Below, piece after piece: positions 10,790 through 22,015 of a stretch of 64,000 bases of DNA. Position numbers and translations under genes: made by a program. The stretch covers positions 185,358,015 through 185,422,014 of the forward strand of contig OY282558.1 of NCBI GenBank assembly GCA_958295665.1, given 5' to 3'. Each line of letters starts with the position of its first letter. The first letter of the stretch is position 1. Below the pieces are notes generated by a model. It saw nothing but the letters and a program-made list of their open reading frames with translations, ran no database searches and was not told where the DNA came from. The DNA is from Tipula vernalis. Taxonomy: Eukaryota > Arthropoda > Insecta > Diptera > Tipulidae.

Positions 10790-13458
10790 ATTGTTTTTAA
10801 TGCAAGGTAGATTTTGTAGCAAAGTTGCACTGGATCGCTTGTATTACCGCTTGCATTATATGTAACACCTTTCTTTCAAGTGTGTGTATACTGCCAAGTT
10901 TTTCGTCAAAAAAGTCCAAATGACAACATTCTTGGCTGTAGGACTCATTTTGTTAACATTGAATTCGTCAAGATCGCCATATGCTTTCGGCAAATGTTAT
11001 GTAAGCTTTTCTTTTTCAAAGAACGAGACATCACCTGAAAAACCTTTAAAAGTGTATAATTAATTGTCATATCAACTTTAAGTAACCTCATAAACTCATC
11101 CTTCAATTTTCATTTTATTATTTATGTACACATGCAAAAAGAACAAAACCGAAAAACTACACACATTTCCCCATTTTCCAGCCAAAAAAAAAAAAAAACC
11201 GACAACAACAAAATGGCAAAAAGTATTTTGCTTTTTATATTATGTTTTGAATTTCAGCTCAAAGTAAATAAAATAGACAATCACAAAATAAAACCGATAC
11301 CAGTGGCGCAATATAATAAGAAATCAGTGGCGAACAAAATGAAATAATTTTTATGTTGCTCAAACTAAATAATAATTAAGTCCATTTTACCAAATATTCG
11401 TTTGTGACCAATTTTTTGCTTTTAACAATAATCAAAATCGCTATACATACATACATATACGCTTATGATTTCGAATGGCACGTACAACATTTTGTGTATA
11501 GAGCGAGGGACGACGATTTACTGTATAATAAAAAAAATACAAGAAATAGGCATTTAGCTAGTTGCTGTAGAAATATCGAATTTGGTATTGTATTCAAGCA
11601 AACGAAAGAAGTAAAATTAAAATTGATCAACTCTAAGAGTTTTGTATAAGGCGAATTTATCATGTTTGTCTTTTTGTTACATTGTGCAATGTTGGAAAGT
11701 ATATAAACAAAGATAACAACATTTGATGATGGCGATTATGTTGCGATGATGATAAGGGCGGATTGAAGGGACAAACATATATAAGATCAAATCGATTGAT
11801 GTAACATTTTGGAGAAATAATGTAATATAGTTGTGTCTGATAAAACAAAATTGGTTTTCCCCTTTGCTTAAACAAAATAAATATACGTTGAAAAATGGGT
11901 GGAGTTTTCTTTTGCTTTTTTTTATCAACGCATGCTTCGTAACAATTTTATTTATTTGCATAAAATTCATTTTGTTTCACTTGTTCTTAATCCAACCAGT
12001 ATTTTTCGCATTTTCCAATTAAGTTTTTCGTTTTATTTGTGTTCCAATTCGGCGGTATATAGTATACGGTATAAAAATTGCTCAAATTTTTCACTCAAAC
12101 AAAATGTATTAAAAGCACAGAAACAAACCAAAAAATTTGATTTTTGAGTGTAATATTCAACATTTTTTTTTTTTCCCCTTTAATGTATTCTATATTTCAA
12201 GATGTCGATTAATTTGCATAAACATTAAAACAAAAAAAAAATGAGTTGTAATAATTAAACTTTATAGAAATTGTTGTTATTTTTTGGTCGGTGTGTAAAA
12301 TAAAAAGTTTGAAGCGGAAGAAAAATCGTTAAATTTATTTGTTTCGTGTGGTTTTCTCGACTTCATAAAAAAAAAAAAAAAAATGGCGGAAAATGGATAT
12401 TTTTACAACATTGAGAAAATTTTGTTTTGGGAAAAATTAATAATATAACAAAGTGGTGGTTTGTGTTATGCTTCTGTTTTATTGTTATCACTTATTCCCA
12501 AGTTAACGAACTTAAAGATTCATCTTATTTTTTTGTTGTTTAATCGCCTAGATTTTTTTATTGGCTTGGTATTTTTTTATTTTTTTTTTTAATTTCCCTA
12601 ATCTTGTGAAGATTTTGTGGGGACTTTTAAAACAATAAATGAAATAAACAAAAAAAAAAGTGTTCGGTTTTGACAAATTTATTTTGTGAAGTTATTAATT
12701 CGCCTGAACTTATACCGAATCCAATTATTCTTTTTGCAAAAAAAGCACTAAAATAAATTAACCGCTTAAGCTTAACTATTTTCGACTTTTCGATTGTTTC
12801 TTCCTACTGGAATATATATTTTTACGCCAAAAACGTTACTGGCTGCAGCCAGAAGTGTAATCGGTTATATCTTACTGTATATTTCAAATACAAAAATAAA
12901 AATGAATCTACACACAATAATAACGTCAAGGTGATAAGCTACTTGTATTATTTCTTTTCAATAAATATATGTAATTCTTCAATGTATTCCCGTCTACATT
13001 TGAAAAGATAACACCTAATCAGAATTTAAAGAAAGAAAAAAAAACACCTCACAAGCCCTTATCTACATATAAACAATTATAATTTTCCTTAGCCAAAATA
13101 AAGTTTACAATTATTTTTATTTTAGTGTTGAATTGAACGCCGAAGCACAAAACTAAAAAAAAACAAAAAAAAATTATGTAACTTGACAATGTTAAAATTT
13201 AGTGCGATTTTACAAAAAAATAATTTTTGGTGTCAAAGTGAATATTTATTTATTTATGTATTATATACATAATTTAATTTGGTTTATTTTCCGCGCCGTG
13301 ATATTTATTTAATTTATTTTTATTTCTTGGATTATCAGTGCAATTAAAAAGCAAAAAAACGTAAAACAACTTGTGTGAGATAAAGAAAAATTTGTGTAAA
13401 GAATTTGAAGAAAAAAAAAATAGTAAAACAGTGCGGTTAACTTTCTTTGGTGGTTTAA
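10790..13458 (+). other. A/T-rich leader or upstream region of the exon at 13459
   Basis: About 2.7 kb of AT-rich DNA with many poly-A and poly-T tracts. Several short open frames occur (for example 11132-11347, 11404-11649, 11677-11970 and 11831-12022), but none shows a domain. The position directly before the only convincing host exon makes it a candidate 5' UTR, promoter or first intron. I could not place a core promoter. Confidence 0.35.
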
Positions 13459-13840
13459 ATGTCGGTTTGTGTAACAACATCAAATTCGGTAGGTGGCATT
13501 GGTCCGGGTGGTGGTAGCGGCGGGATTGTTGGTGGCATTTCGCTTGGTATTCCATCAAGTATGATGCAGCCGTTACCCCATCAAATGCAACAAACAATGA
13601 TACCAAATGCGAATAATATTAATGGTGTTACTAGTGCAAGTGTTATGGATACTCATCATCATCATAATAATAATAGCCATCATCACAATAATCATCATCA
13701 TGGATCGCATGCATTACAAATACCAATTAGTAACAATAATAATAATAATAATAATAATAGTGTTAGCAATAATAGTTCAACAGATATGCCAAATCAGGAT
13801 ATGCTGCTGGCGTTAATAGCTCGGAATAAAGCGCTTGAAG
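13459..13840 (+). CDS. First coding exon of a host gene with poly-His and poly-Asn tracts (partial)
   Basis: The ATG at 13459 is directly preceded by an in-frame TAA, so it is the first Met of this frame. The exon encodes about 127 residues: a Gly-rich N-terminus, a Met/Gln/Pro patch, then His-rich and Asn-rich homopolymers typical of dipteran regulatory proteins. It ends in a compact, probably conserved segment containing DMLLALIARNKALEG. The exon stops at a strong donor, AAG|GTACGT (intron from 13841), in phase 1. The frame would otherwise close at 13851, just past the donor. The low-complexity composition suggests a nuclear or RNA-related regulator, but I do not recognise the gene. The downstream exon is not evident in this window, so the intron may run for tens of kilobases through the transposons to the right. 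Confidence 0.7.
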
Positions 13841-13849
13841 GTACGTGTT
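13841..13849 (+). other. 5' splice donor site
   Basis: GTACGTG follows an exon ending in AAG, close to the insect donor consensus MAG|GTRAGT. It explains why the open frame ends a few codons later. The matching acceptor was not identified. Confidence 0.65.
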
Positions 13850-14490
13850 GAAATTTTTAAAAAATCTTCCGACGGTAAAATTTAATTTTGTTTGTATACA
13901 CCTCCTAATTTTGTTTTTTATTTTTTATAAATGGTGTACAACAAAGTTTTGCAGTCATTGATGGATTGGCTCAAATGTTGGTGACAAACAAAAAATTTGA
14001 AATATATTTGAAAAATATTATTCCTTCAAGGTTATTCTGGGGAATGATTCAAGAATTCAAGTTAAGCACTGTGAAAGTTTCAAACGAGAGTTTTAAGCTC
14101 ATCTAACACAAATTTAATAAAATGATAAATATTTTGTCCTTCTAATGTGGGTTGCGGCCCTCAGAATTGACTCATTTCTACTAACACCAGAGAGAACTCT
14201 TATTTGTAGAAATTTGGACCCCCCATTTTCAAAACCATAGAAACAAGAAACCGAATCTGGGGGAAACCTTCGGTTTCCCGACAGAAGGGCGTTAAAGAAA
14301 ATTGTATGATAATTTTTAGTTTTTATTTTCCATTACATGTTTTGGTAATTCCACTGCTCCAATCGTATTTTTCGTCCATTTTCATCTAACTATTATAATA
14401 AAAATACTACACCACAAAAATATTATGATATATCCATTAGATTCCTTCTTATTTAGATAGCAATGAATTTTTTTTTTAGAGAGCGCTACC
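13850..14490 (+). other. Probable intron start, no gene seen
   Basis: AT-rich sequence following the donor site. I see no exon, RNA gene or repeat copy of note in it. Confidence 0.4.
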
Positions 14491-14494
14491 GGTG

Positions 14495-14960
14495 ATTGAA
14501 TATTGCTATAACTTCAGATAATGCATTATACTTCTGGATAACCAGTAATAGCAGTTGCTTTTGTTCTTCATTGTTGGCATGAAGTTTGTTGTAGGCATCT
14601 ATCAGTGCCAACCCTCTCGCTCAGCAGTGTCGTTAACTACCTGCACACAGCTGATGGTTTCCTTTGCTGATTTATATTCTTCGTTATTCTGCCACTCCGA
14701 AGCGCCTATTTTTAAAAACCCAGAGGAAATTTCGGTAATCGTAAAAAATCTTAGAGTTTGGGAAGAAACAAAGTTCTCAAGTTTCTTTGTGCATTATGAC
14801 TACTTGTAAGCATCGATGTCTTGCAGAAACTGAAGATCATTCCGAACTGTGAAAATGGAAATATCACGGATTGCCCTTTCTTCTTTCTTCGTTAGATTAA
14901 AGTGTTTTCTTAACATCCATCCATAGGGCTCTGTGTAGCTCCGCAGGAGCTTTAAAGGAG
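14495..14960 (-). pseudogene. Fragment of a transposon-like protein C-terminus
   Basis: On the minus strand, translated pieces in two frames carry a run containing KETISCVQVVNDTAERG, followed after a 2-nt shift by LALIDAYNKLHANNEEQKQ. From memory, a VVND-AERG-LI...EEQKQ pattern is typical of the C-terminal part of a large, multi-copy family of uncharacterised insect proteins that behave like transposons. It has at least one internal stop (near 14800), a frameshift near 14620 and no N-terminal half, so it is dead. The family function is unknown to me. Confidence 0.4.
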
Positions 14961-15344
14961 AATTTCTTAGTTGTTATCCCTCAACTCATAGTGATTTCTA
15001 GTTTGATATTTTTGCAACTGACTTTTACAAAACGTGATTCGTATTTAAAATGATTTTTTAAAACATCGTTTGGCCAATGTGCACCAAATTTTGTTAACAC
15101 TTTTGCGGTAATAGCGGCAATTGCAAAGTTAATTTATGATAAGCAGTGCAATTTTCCAATGAAATGTAACAGAAATTGTATATGAAAGTTCCAGTCCCAG
15201 TAGAACGTTGTTTAATTTTAATGTTGACTCTTTTAAAGTTTCATGGTGTTTCAAATTCTCAAACTCTATAAGAAAAATTAGCGTCTGGTAAAATGGAATT
15301 CTAATTTTCTTCAATAAGTTACTAGTTACTACCTTTTCGTCTTA

Positions 15345-16265
15345 AAAGAGCAAAAAAAAAACATGTCCGTCCGTCCGTCTGAACATCTGGATGTCTGTAC
15401 CCATGGTACCTCGAGAACGGTTTCTCCGATTTGGAATTTTTTTTCGCCAATCTGTTTCTTTGGTCAAGGCGGAGATTTGAAAAGCTTTTGGAAACCGTAT
15501 GTCAAGAGGGTAAGATACCTGCCATACGAATTGAACCAAAACACTTGGTTATTTAAAAATATTTACGAATTTTTTTTATATATGCTGATTTGATTATTGA
15601 ATTGGGCATTGAATTTGCGGTTTGAGTTGAAGTTGAGTTGGAGTTAAGTTTGGGTTGGAAAGGATATAGTGAGTTGTTTACCAATTTTTTATATATTTGG
15701 TTTGAGGATTGAGTTTTGCGTAGAGTTTGCGGTTGAGTTGAGGGTTTCGTTGAGTTCAGTTTGCGAGTTGAATTAGGGTAGAGTTGCGGTTTAATTGGAG
15801 TTGGATTAGGGTTTAGTGAGCAGTTGAGCAATTTATATACAAGGGGACCAAAAAATTTGCCTGATTTGTGATTTTTTTTTATATAAAAATGTTATTGGGA
15901 TTCTAGATCTTAACCGATTTTGATCATGAAAATGTCCAATTAGGACGGAACTTGCCTATTTCCCAACCGATTATGATGAAATTTGACATGTGTGTTGGAA
16001 ATAGGACTCTGAAATGATTTTTGATAGATTTCTGGAATATATCAAATGAAGTTTCGACTTCTATTTTTTAACCGATTATGATGAAATTTGAACTTGGTGA
16101 TGGAAATGGGATTCTAAAATGATTTTTGTATAAAGTTTTCGAATATGGCCAAGTAGGATGAATCTTGGCTAATCCTTAACCGATTATGATGAAATTTGAC
16201 CTGTGCGTTGTAAATGGGATTCTAAAATGACTTTTAGATGAAGTTCTGGAATATGGTCAATTAGG
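15345..16265 (+). repeat. Modular repeat M, copy 1
   Basis: Three modules follow each other. First is a GTCCGTCCGTCCGTCTG block leading to TCGAGAACGGTTTCTCCGAT (15360-15590). Then a degenerate TTGAGTTGGAGTTGAG array (15600-15830). Then a tandem array of about 105-111 bp units with the core AACCGATTATGATGAAATTT (at about 15910, 15964, 16068 and 16179). The same modules in the same order recur at 55930-57470, and the third alone at 22020-22345. No transposase is seen. Confidence 0.7.
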
Positions 16266-16660
16266 ACTAGGGAATTCAAAATTACCGAGGTTTTACTTTA
16301 CCGGTTTTCGGTAATTTTTTATCGGAATTACCGGTTTATCGATAATTCCCGGTAAATTTCGTTATTGGGAATATATTAACAAAACGCCATTATAATTTTT
16401 CAAATTCAGAAGACTATATTACAGTAGTACTTATGTATATAATTATTTTAAAATAGTGATGATATTATTTCCTCAGTTAATTTAACTTCATTTTCTGAGA
16501 AACTTGTATCAACACCTAAATCAATAAATTTTTCCGCACACAGGTTCTCAATAAGTAGAATCGTTCTACCATAGCCAGTAGACTATTCCACCTAGTCTTT
16601 GTATCGAGAATAAGTGCCATTTCCTTCTTAAATTCATCTCGGGTATGTTTTTGAAGGCAA
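16266..16660 (-). pseudogene. hAT transposase fragment with one hAT-like end
   Basis: Around 16490-16650 the minus strand reads a segment with KTRWNSLLAMVERF, a motif I know from the C-terminal half of hAT transposases, followed by a frameshift and stops. At 16267 a TAGGGAATTCAAAATTACCG sequence followed by repeated TACCGGT/ACCGGTAA words looks like a hAT terminus. The N-terminal zinc finger and most of the catalytic region are missing. It abuts the truncated end of the Gypsy element. Confidence 0.5.
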
Positions 16661-17188
16661 TCATTGTTTTCGGCATCTCCACGTCAATCCGGTTAATGCT
16701 ACTGATGCCTTGTTTTTCCTCAATTTCGGTGCACAAGGCCTTCTTGATAGACTATCTGCATTACCGTACACTTTACCTTTCCTGTGTTCGATGTTGAAGG
16801 TGTAGTTCTGCAGTCGTTCTATCCATCGCGCCACCTGTCTTTCTGGTTCTTTAAACTGCATTGGCCATTTTAAAGCAGCGTGGTCCGTTCGAATTAGAAA
16901 TGGTTGTCTATACAAGTATTTGTGGAAATGTTTAACGCATTCCACAACGGCCAGTAATTTTGGTCGGGTTACACAATAATTTATTTCTGACCTGGATAGG
17001 ATCCTGCTGAAGTAGCAAATTACTCGCTTTTCCGCTCCATGTCGTTGAGACAGAACACCTCCAATTCCCACGTTTCTGAAATGAATCGATAGTTTGTGCA
17101 GGCTGGCAGCTATATACGAGAAGTTTTCGACAAATCTCCGGTAGTATGTGCAGAGCCGCGAGAAGCTTCTATTCTCATGCATATTCAT
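16661..17188 (-). pseudogene. Gypsy RNase H region
   Basis: A continuous 175-codon minus-strand frame covers the end of RT and RNase H: YYRRFVENFSYIAA, then VICYFSRILSRSEINY, then FLIRTDHAALKWPMQF and HRKGKVYGNADSLSRRPC. These are ordered landmarks of Ty3/Gypsy pol between RT and integrase. The spacing in the first part is shorter than usual, suggesting an internal deletion. No integrase follows. Confidence 0.75.
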
Positions 17189-17214
17189 TGGTACTGGCCA
17201 GCTTCGTACTGCAT

Positions 17215-18620
17215 CTATTTTCTCTGGATCTGGCGAATTCCTTTCTCCGACACGATATTCCCCAAGTACTTCACTTCATTTTTAAAGAGTTCGCACTTGT
17301 CCGAGCTCACTTTCGTTCCTGCAGCCTTGATACATCGTAACACCTCGCACAGATTTTTGAGGTGCTCGTCGAAACTTTTCCCGATTACAATGATGTCGTC
17401 TACGTAAAAGAGACATGTCTTCCAGTGCAGCCCTCTCAAAATTTCTCTCGAACATAGATGGTGCATTGCACAGGCCAAATGGCATAATGGTGAACTGCCA
17501 TAGACCGGTGCCCGTAGAAAATGCTGTTTTCTCGCGGTCTTCTTCTTGAATTGCCACTTGCCAATAGCCACTCTTCAAGTCCAGGATGCTGAATAACTTT
17601 GATTCTAGTGTGTCTAGTGTGTGCATAGTGTATCATCTATCCGGGGTAATGGGTCTGGATCCTTCTTCGTGACAAAGCCTCATTGACCCATCTTTCTTTT
17701 GCAGTAAAACTACCGGTGAACTCCATGGAATGTTGGATGACTCAATGATTTTATTCCGGCAGTGTTGTTGTATCATTCGGCCCGCCTCCTCTTGTTTAGC
17801 CAACGGCAGTCTTCTGGGTGCCTGTCGAATTCGCTCGGCGTACTCTGACAACATTCGTACTGCCTTCGCGAACTGCTCGCTTTTCAAATGCTGGCACAAT
17901 CGTTGAATTGATTTCTTCGCTTCGCTATTACTTTTGCACTTATCAGCCTTGGCGATACTAACCATAGGCTGGATTTTCCCGAGGGCGACACCGGACTTTA
18001 GATGTTTAGCTTGTTCTGTTATGTTCATTATTCGGACAGGAATGCTTGCTCCGAGTGATGTTAGTGTTTTTCCATACAGTAATCCTGTTCGGTATATCCC
18101 TGTCGTTGGCTCTAATATTCCCATTTTCATTCTTCCAGGATCTCCATCCATGCACGCATAAGCTAAAGCCTCGCACATTGGTCCAATATCCAGCGGATCC
18201 CTTAGAGTAACTCTGACTTCATTTCCTGCATCAGTAAGGCCCAGAGGGATTTCAATATTCTGACATCGTAGTAAGCACTCCTTCATGTCGAGCGATATTC
18301 CGTGTTCTGTCATGAAATCCAATCCCAGGATGCTTTCGTCTATAATGTTAGCCACAATGAACTTATGACGAAAATTGAGGCTTCCTATCTATTTTTACGG
18401 CAATATCGCATTCTCCTTGTACAGTTACGCTCTCTCCGTTAGCAGCTTTCAGTCGATATTGAATCTCTGGATTAATGACATCTTTCGTTAGTATGTCAGG
18501 TCTTATCACGGATTTTGATGCGCTGGTGTCAAGAGTAATCGTACTCGGCCTTTTGTTTATTGTTTCTTCGACGACCAGGCTGTGGTTGTTTGGCGATAGC
18601 TGTGCAATTATGATGGTCCT
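17215..18620 (-). pseudogene. Gypsy protease and reverse transcriptase, broken
   Basis: Near 18520 the minus strand reads LDTSASKSVIR, the aspartic protease active-site region, with DTS in place of the usual DTG. NIIDESILGLDFM (about 18350-18310) is the downstream protease motif. The reverse transcriptase follows: SPVVLLQKKDGSMRLC (about 17720-17670), a segment with FTIMPFGLCNAP (about 17480), and the YVDD catalytic box (about 17400). Frames change near 17633 and 17500. A stop after RLCHE and a displaced segment suggest a small deletion between the fingers and palm motifs. It would have copied element RNA to DNA when intact. Confidence 0.75.
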
Positions 18621-18773
18621 GGGGCTTTTTGCTTCTCCGACCGGCCAACTTTTGCGGAATTTAGCTTAATGTTACCATGTCGTTGCTACTTGAAGGGTCT
18701 CCTTCAGACTTGATAACCCTTATTGGCGATTATTTGCTTGACTGGCATGATCTGCCGGTTTTACTCTTGGAGC

Positions 18774-20086
18774 TCAGCATACTTCGGCAAAGTGTTTTCG
18801 TTTATGGCACCTGTAACACGTTGGTCCGGATACTGCTGCTGCGGTCCTCGAACTTTCCTCCCTAAATGCTTGTAAGGACTCCCTGATCATAGCCTGAATT
18901 GGACTCACGTCTTCAGCTTCGAACTTCTTTAATCTAGCGGGTTTCCGGATAGAGCATCTGTTTTGTGGCTTCATATTCTAATGCGGCTATAAAAGCTTCA
19001 TTTGGCGTAGCTCGCTTAGCCGTTGTCCGGAGATGTAACTTCAGCGTATCATCTCGTCCCGCACTGATGAATGCATCCACAGCCAAACTGTTTACAATAT
19101 TCGCGGGGGCTGTGCCATGTGCTAGCCTGGAAAGCCATGTGATTTCTACTTCCAGTTGTTGTAGACTTTCACTTTTGGCTTGCGTGCGGTTTTGTAGTTG
19201 TATCTTGTGGAGCTCTTCCATGTAGGAGTCTCCGTATCGTAACTCCAAAGCGCTCATCAGCTGCTCATAGTTTCTTTGCGATTCCGGCACACTCTGCAAC
19301 GCCAAAATGAACTCAATTGATAACTGCTCCGCGCCCCACTTATTAGTTTTGGCCGCTGCCGTAAATTATACTTTGAAATTTGGCCAAGAAGACCTGCCAT
19401 CGAATACTGGTGGTTTCATGTGGCTGCAGCTGCCGTTTCGGTGGTGATCTGATGAGTTCGACTGTACGCCACCTTCTCCATGCTGAGCAAGATAGGGATA
19501 TTTCTTCCTCTTTTAAGCTCCAGTACTTCATTTTGAAGTTTTTCAAGTTTTTCTTCCACGTTGCTCGTAACTGTATCTTGAAGCTGTTCCAATTTCTTGT
19601 CGACATCGCTCCTCGAGCGCGGTTACTTTTGCTTTTACTCTTTTGATTGATTGTTGGAGCTCTTCCTATTGTAATTTTAGAGACTGCTGCAGGGGGAATT
19701 TGGGATTTGAACTGCGATGACATCTTTTCATATTGGGATTTAAACTGCGATGACATCTTTTCCTGTAGCCCTCATATTAGCATAGCTAGATCCGATAGTG
19801 CGGTCGCCCGTGATGTTGAGGGGTTTTGATCTTATGAAGCTGAGGCCTTTTGTTCCCTGCGTGTTTCCTCCACCTGCATCAATGTTTCGAGCCGCAATTT
19901 TAGTTCTGAATTTGTTCCAGAAACTGGGACCCCCCTTGCAGCGCGACCCTCTTTCAAATCAGCAACGTTCATACTGTCGATATCCATTTTCACACCTGGG
20001 TTTTTCGGATTGCAAAATCTCACTTCTGAGTTCGTTCGGATTTTGCAATTAAAAACACTGAGTACTTTTACTTCACTTGACTTCAC
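18774..20086 (-). pseudogene. Gypsy gag with SAP-like domain and zinc knuckle, broken
   Basis: Four overlapping pieces (20086-19832, 19756-19343, 19305-18934 and 18974-18774) in shifting frames give a gag-like protein. The first contains NVADLKEGRAARGV...NSELKLRL, the helix-extension-helix pattern of a SAP domain. The middle holds the alpha-helical gag core (RNYEQLMSALELRYGDSYM). The last ends with a CX2CX4HX4C zinc knuckle (CYRCHKRKHFAEVC). In intact elements gag packages the RNA in cytoplasmic particles. Here at least three frame changes and a stop after the knuckle disable it. Confidence 0.7.
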
Positions 20087-20215
20087 TTTATTTCACTTTA
20101 CTAAACACTTTAATAATCGCTTTTACTTTACTGACTTAAATTTGTCCGCTTTGCCACTGGTGGGGGCTATGACCACAGATTTGTTTTACTTGTTACATGA
20201 TTTAAAGTAAACCAA

Positions 20216-20790
20216 AAACTGTTCTCTGTTTGCCATCGGTCGTGTCTACATACCAGTTCAATACTGTTTCCGAAATTTCCTTTATTGTGTGTCGTAAATC
20301 ACCTTCATTCTTGCGTATTCTGTTTAAGACCCATAATCATCTGGATATCGTTTATGGCTAGTCATAATCATCATCATTCATTATTGTCGACGGGCCGTGT
20401 GTATGTAATTGTGTTGTTGCTCATTTTATTCATCAATCACTAAACCACGTCTCCCGTTGTATGCTATATCTCGAGCGATCTTGTTTTTACCAGATCATTA
20501 TGCATTTGTGCGTTGGTGTACAAACATGTTTCGATGTCCACAATAAATAATTGTAACAAAAACATGGGCTACGACGAGCATCGAACCATCGACCTTAATG
20601 TTTGTACTACGCGCCAACCGTCTCACCTATCTCTGGTCATAATGTGCGAACTCTTTATATGATGGCCATGATCGTCACAATATTCTACATAATTATACAT
20701 ATAAATTTTATATGATAAATTTATTGAATTTGTTTCAAATTCGTCATAAATTTATCATTCGTTGCTTACTTGAAATCATAAAATATAGTG
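20216..20790. other. Gypsy-adjacent DNA, nothing certain apart from a tRNA-like segment
   Basis: May hold the degraded 5' LTR of the Gypsy element, but no pair of LTRs is available to prove it. The only structured segment I see is the tRNA-like stretch at 20568-20640. Confidence 0.3.
20568..20640 (-). other. tRNA-like segment (possible SINE head or tRNA relic)
   Basis: On the minus strand an A-box-like GGTGAGACGGTTGG is followed about 30 bases on by a B-box-like GGTCGATGGTTCGATGC. The spacing and order resemble an internal RNA polymerase III promoter. A full cloverleaf cannot be drawn by eye (no matching acceptor stem found), so a functional tRNA is unlikely. A tRNA-derived SINE fragment is possible. 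Confidence 0.3.
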
Positions 20791-20794
20791 TAAG

Positions 20795-21430
20795 TTTTCA
20801 TTTTCATCGAACCAGAATCGCATCCGAGAGCAATCAATGATTGGAAAACTGCAAAATGTGATACCTATCGGAAATAATGTAAACCCTGCGCCCTGCATCA
20901 CTCTCCATATAAAAGATACTGACGATTGGAAATATAGAGAAAGCACTACCTATCGGAATAAAATGAAGCTGTAACGATGACCAAAAATTAGCATCAGCGC
21001 TCGCAGAACGACTGAAATATGGTACAGTTAGTGGAAATTTTTTGAAGTTGTGAAGCCGACAAATATTTTGTCTAAAATCACAGTTCCAGTCGTCAATTGA
21101 CGATTGGAACCGTGATTTTAGACAAAATATTTGTCGGCATTACTACTTCAAAAAATTTCCACTATACCATATTTCAGTCGTTCTGCCAGCGCTGATGCTA
21201 ATTGTTGTATGGTATTACAGCTTTATTTTATTCCGATAGGTAGTGCTTTCTCTCTATTTCCAATCGCCAATAGTATACATTTTTTGAAGCCGAGTAGCCT
21301 CAAATATTTTGTCTAAAATCACGGCTCCAATCATCAATAAAAAAAAAAAATTAAAACGGATGACTAGATGGGAATGAAAAGTTTTTTATCATTTCAATTT
21401 ATCATTGAACCAGAATCGCATCCCTGTAAA
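20795..21430. mobile_element. Large palindrome (foldback MITE family P, copy 1)
   Basis: Two ~165-bp arms are inverted copies meeting at CAATTGACGATTGG around 21093-21110. Each arm carries AAAATCACRGTTCCA, ACAAAATATTTGTC, ACCATATTTCAGTCG, AGCGCTGATGCTAAT and ATTCCGATAGGTAGTGC, in mirrored order. A direct repeat of GAACCAGAATCGCATCC lies at both sides (about 20808 and 21409). A single arm recurs at 27495-27705. It is non-coding. Confidence 0.75.
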
Positions 21431-22015
21431 ACATTACACACAAACATATTTCACTTCAAAACAAAAATTTGAAAAAATATTTCCGGAATGTTTGATTAAA
21501 GTTTTCTGAATTTTTTAAAACTCCTTTCTTTGAACAATAAAGTAGATTCTACATAGAAATTGGCTTCGTTTCAGAAAAATTCAGATAACCAGCGGTTTTA
21601 AGAGTTTTTGGAGATTTACTTGTTGTTGAATTGCTTGGCATCCGTATTAATCGAGACTTTTAAATAAATAAACTGAGTTTTCATATTATGTTGCTTTCAT
21701 GATATTACAAATTACTAGAAATTTTCGAAGTTTTCGTTATTCGGTAATTTCCCGATTATTTTCGAGCTTACTGAAGATAGTTCGTGATTGTTAGAGATTA
21801 TTTCTCGATTATTGAAGATTTTCGGGATTATTTGAAGTTATACAGAGCTAGCTTACCTTTGAATTACTTAGCGTCTAATCGAAAGATTTATCGGATACTC
21901 AGATTTCAAAAATACATAAATGGAAACAAATAGTGCAAAAACGCTCACCTTCAATTCAAAATATTTACGTATTAAGGCAAAATATACTGCATAATGAACT
22001 CTATTATGTTTGTAT
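21431..22015. other. Unassigned AT-rich stretch
   Basis: No gene or element recognised. It contains several GATTATTTTCGAG / GATTATTTGAAG-like words near 21750-21840 that may be a degraded tandem repeat. Confidence 0.35.

Larger units (their letters stand above)
16661..20086 (-). mobile_element. Truncated Ty3/Gypsy LTR retrotransposon (gag to RNase H)
   Basis: Reading right to left on the minus strand: a SAP-like N-terminal gag segment, gag core, CCHC zinc knuckle, aspartic protease, reverse transcriptase and RNase H. It stops at 16661 in or just after RNase H with no integrase and no recognisable 3' LTR. A hAT fragment adjoins the break. Frames are interrupted at several points, so it is inactive. 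No certain primer-binding site or 5' LTR was delimited; a candidate leader lies at 20087-20220. Confidence 0.8.

Noticed and set aside
11132..12147. Several 60-100 codon frames upstream of the exon
   Set aside because: All are AT-driven, Lys/Phe/Ile/Asn-rich frames with no domain; both strands are equally open.
13274..13606. 110-codon minus-strand frame over the exon
   Set aside because: It is antisense to the supported exon and has no motif.
13607..13816. Plus-strand frame rich in Ile
   Set aside because: It is the out-of-frame reading of the His/Asn repeats of the real exon.
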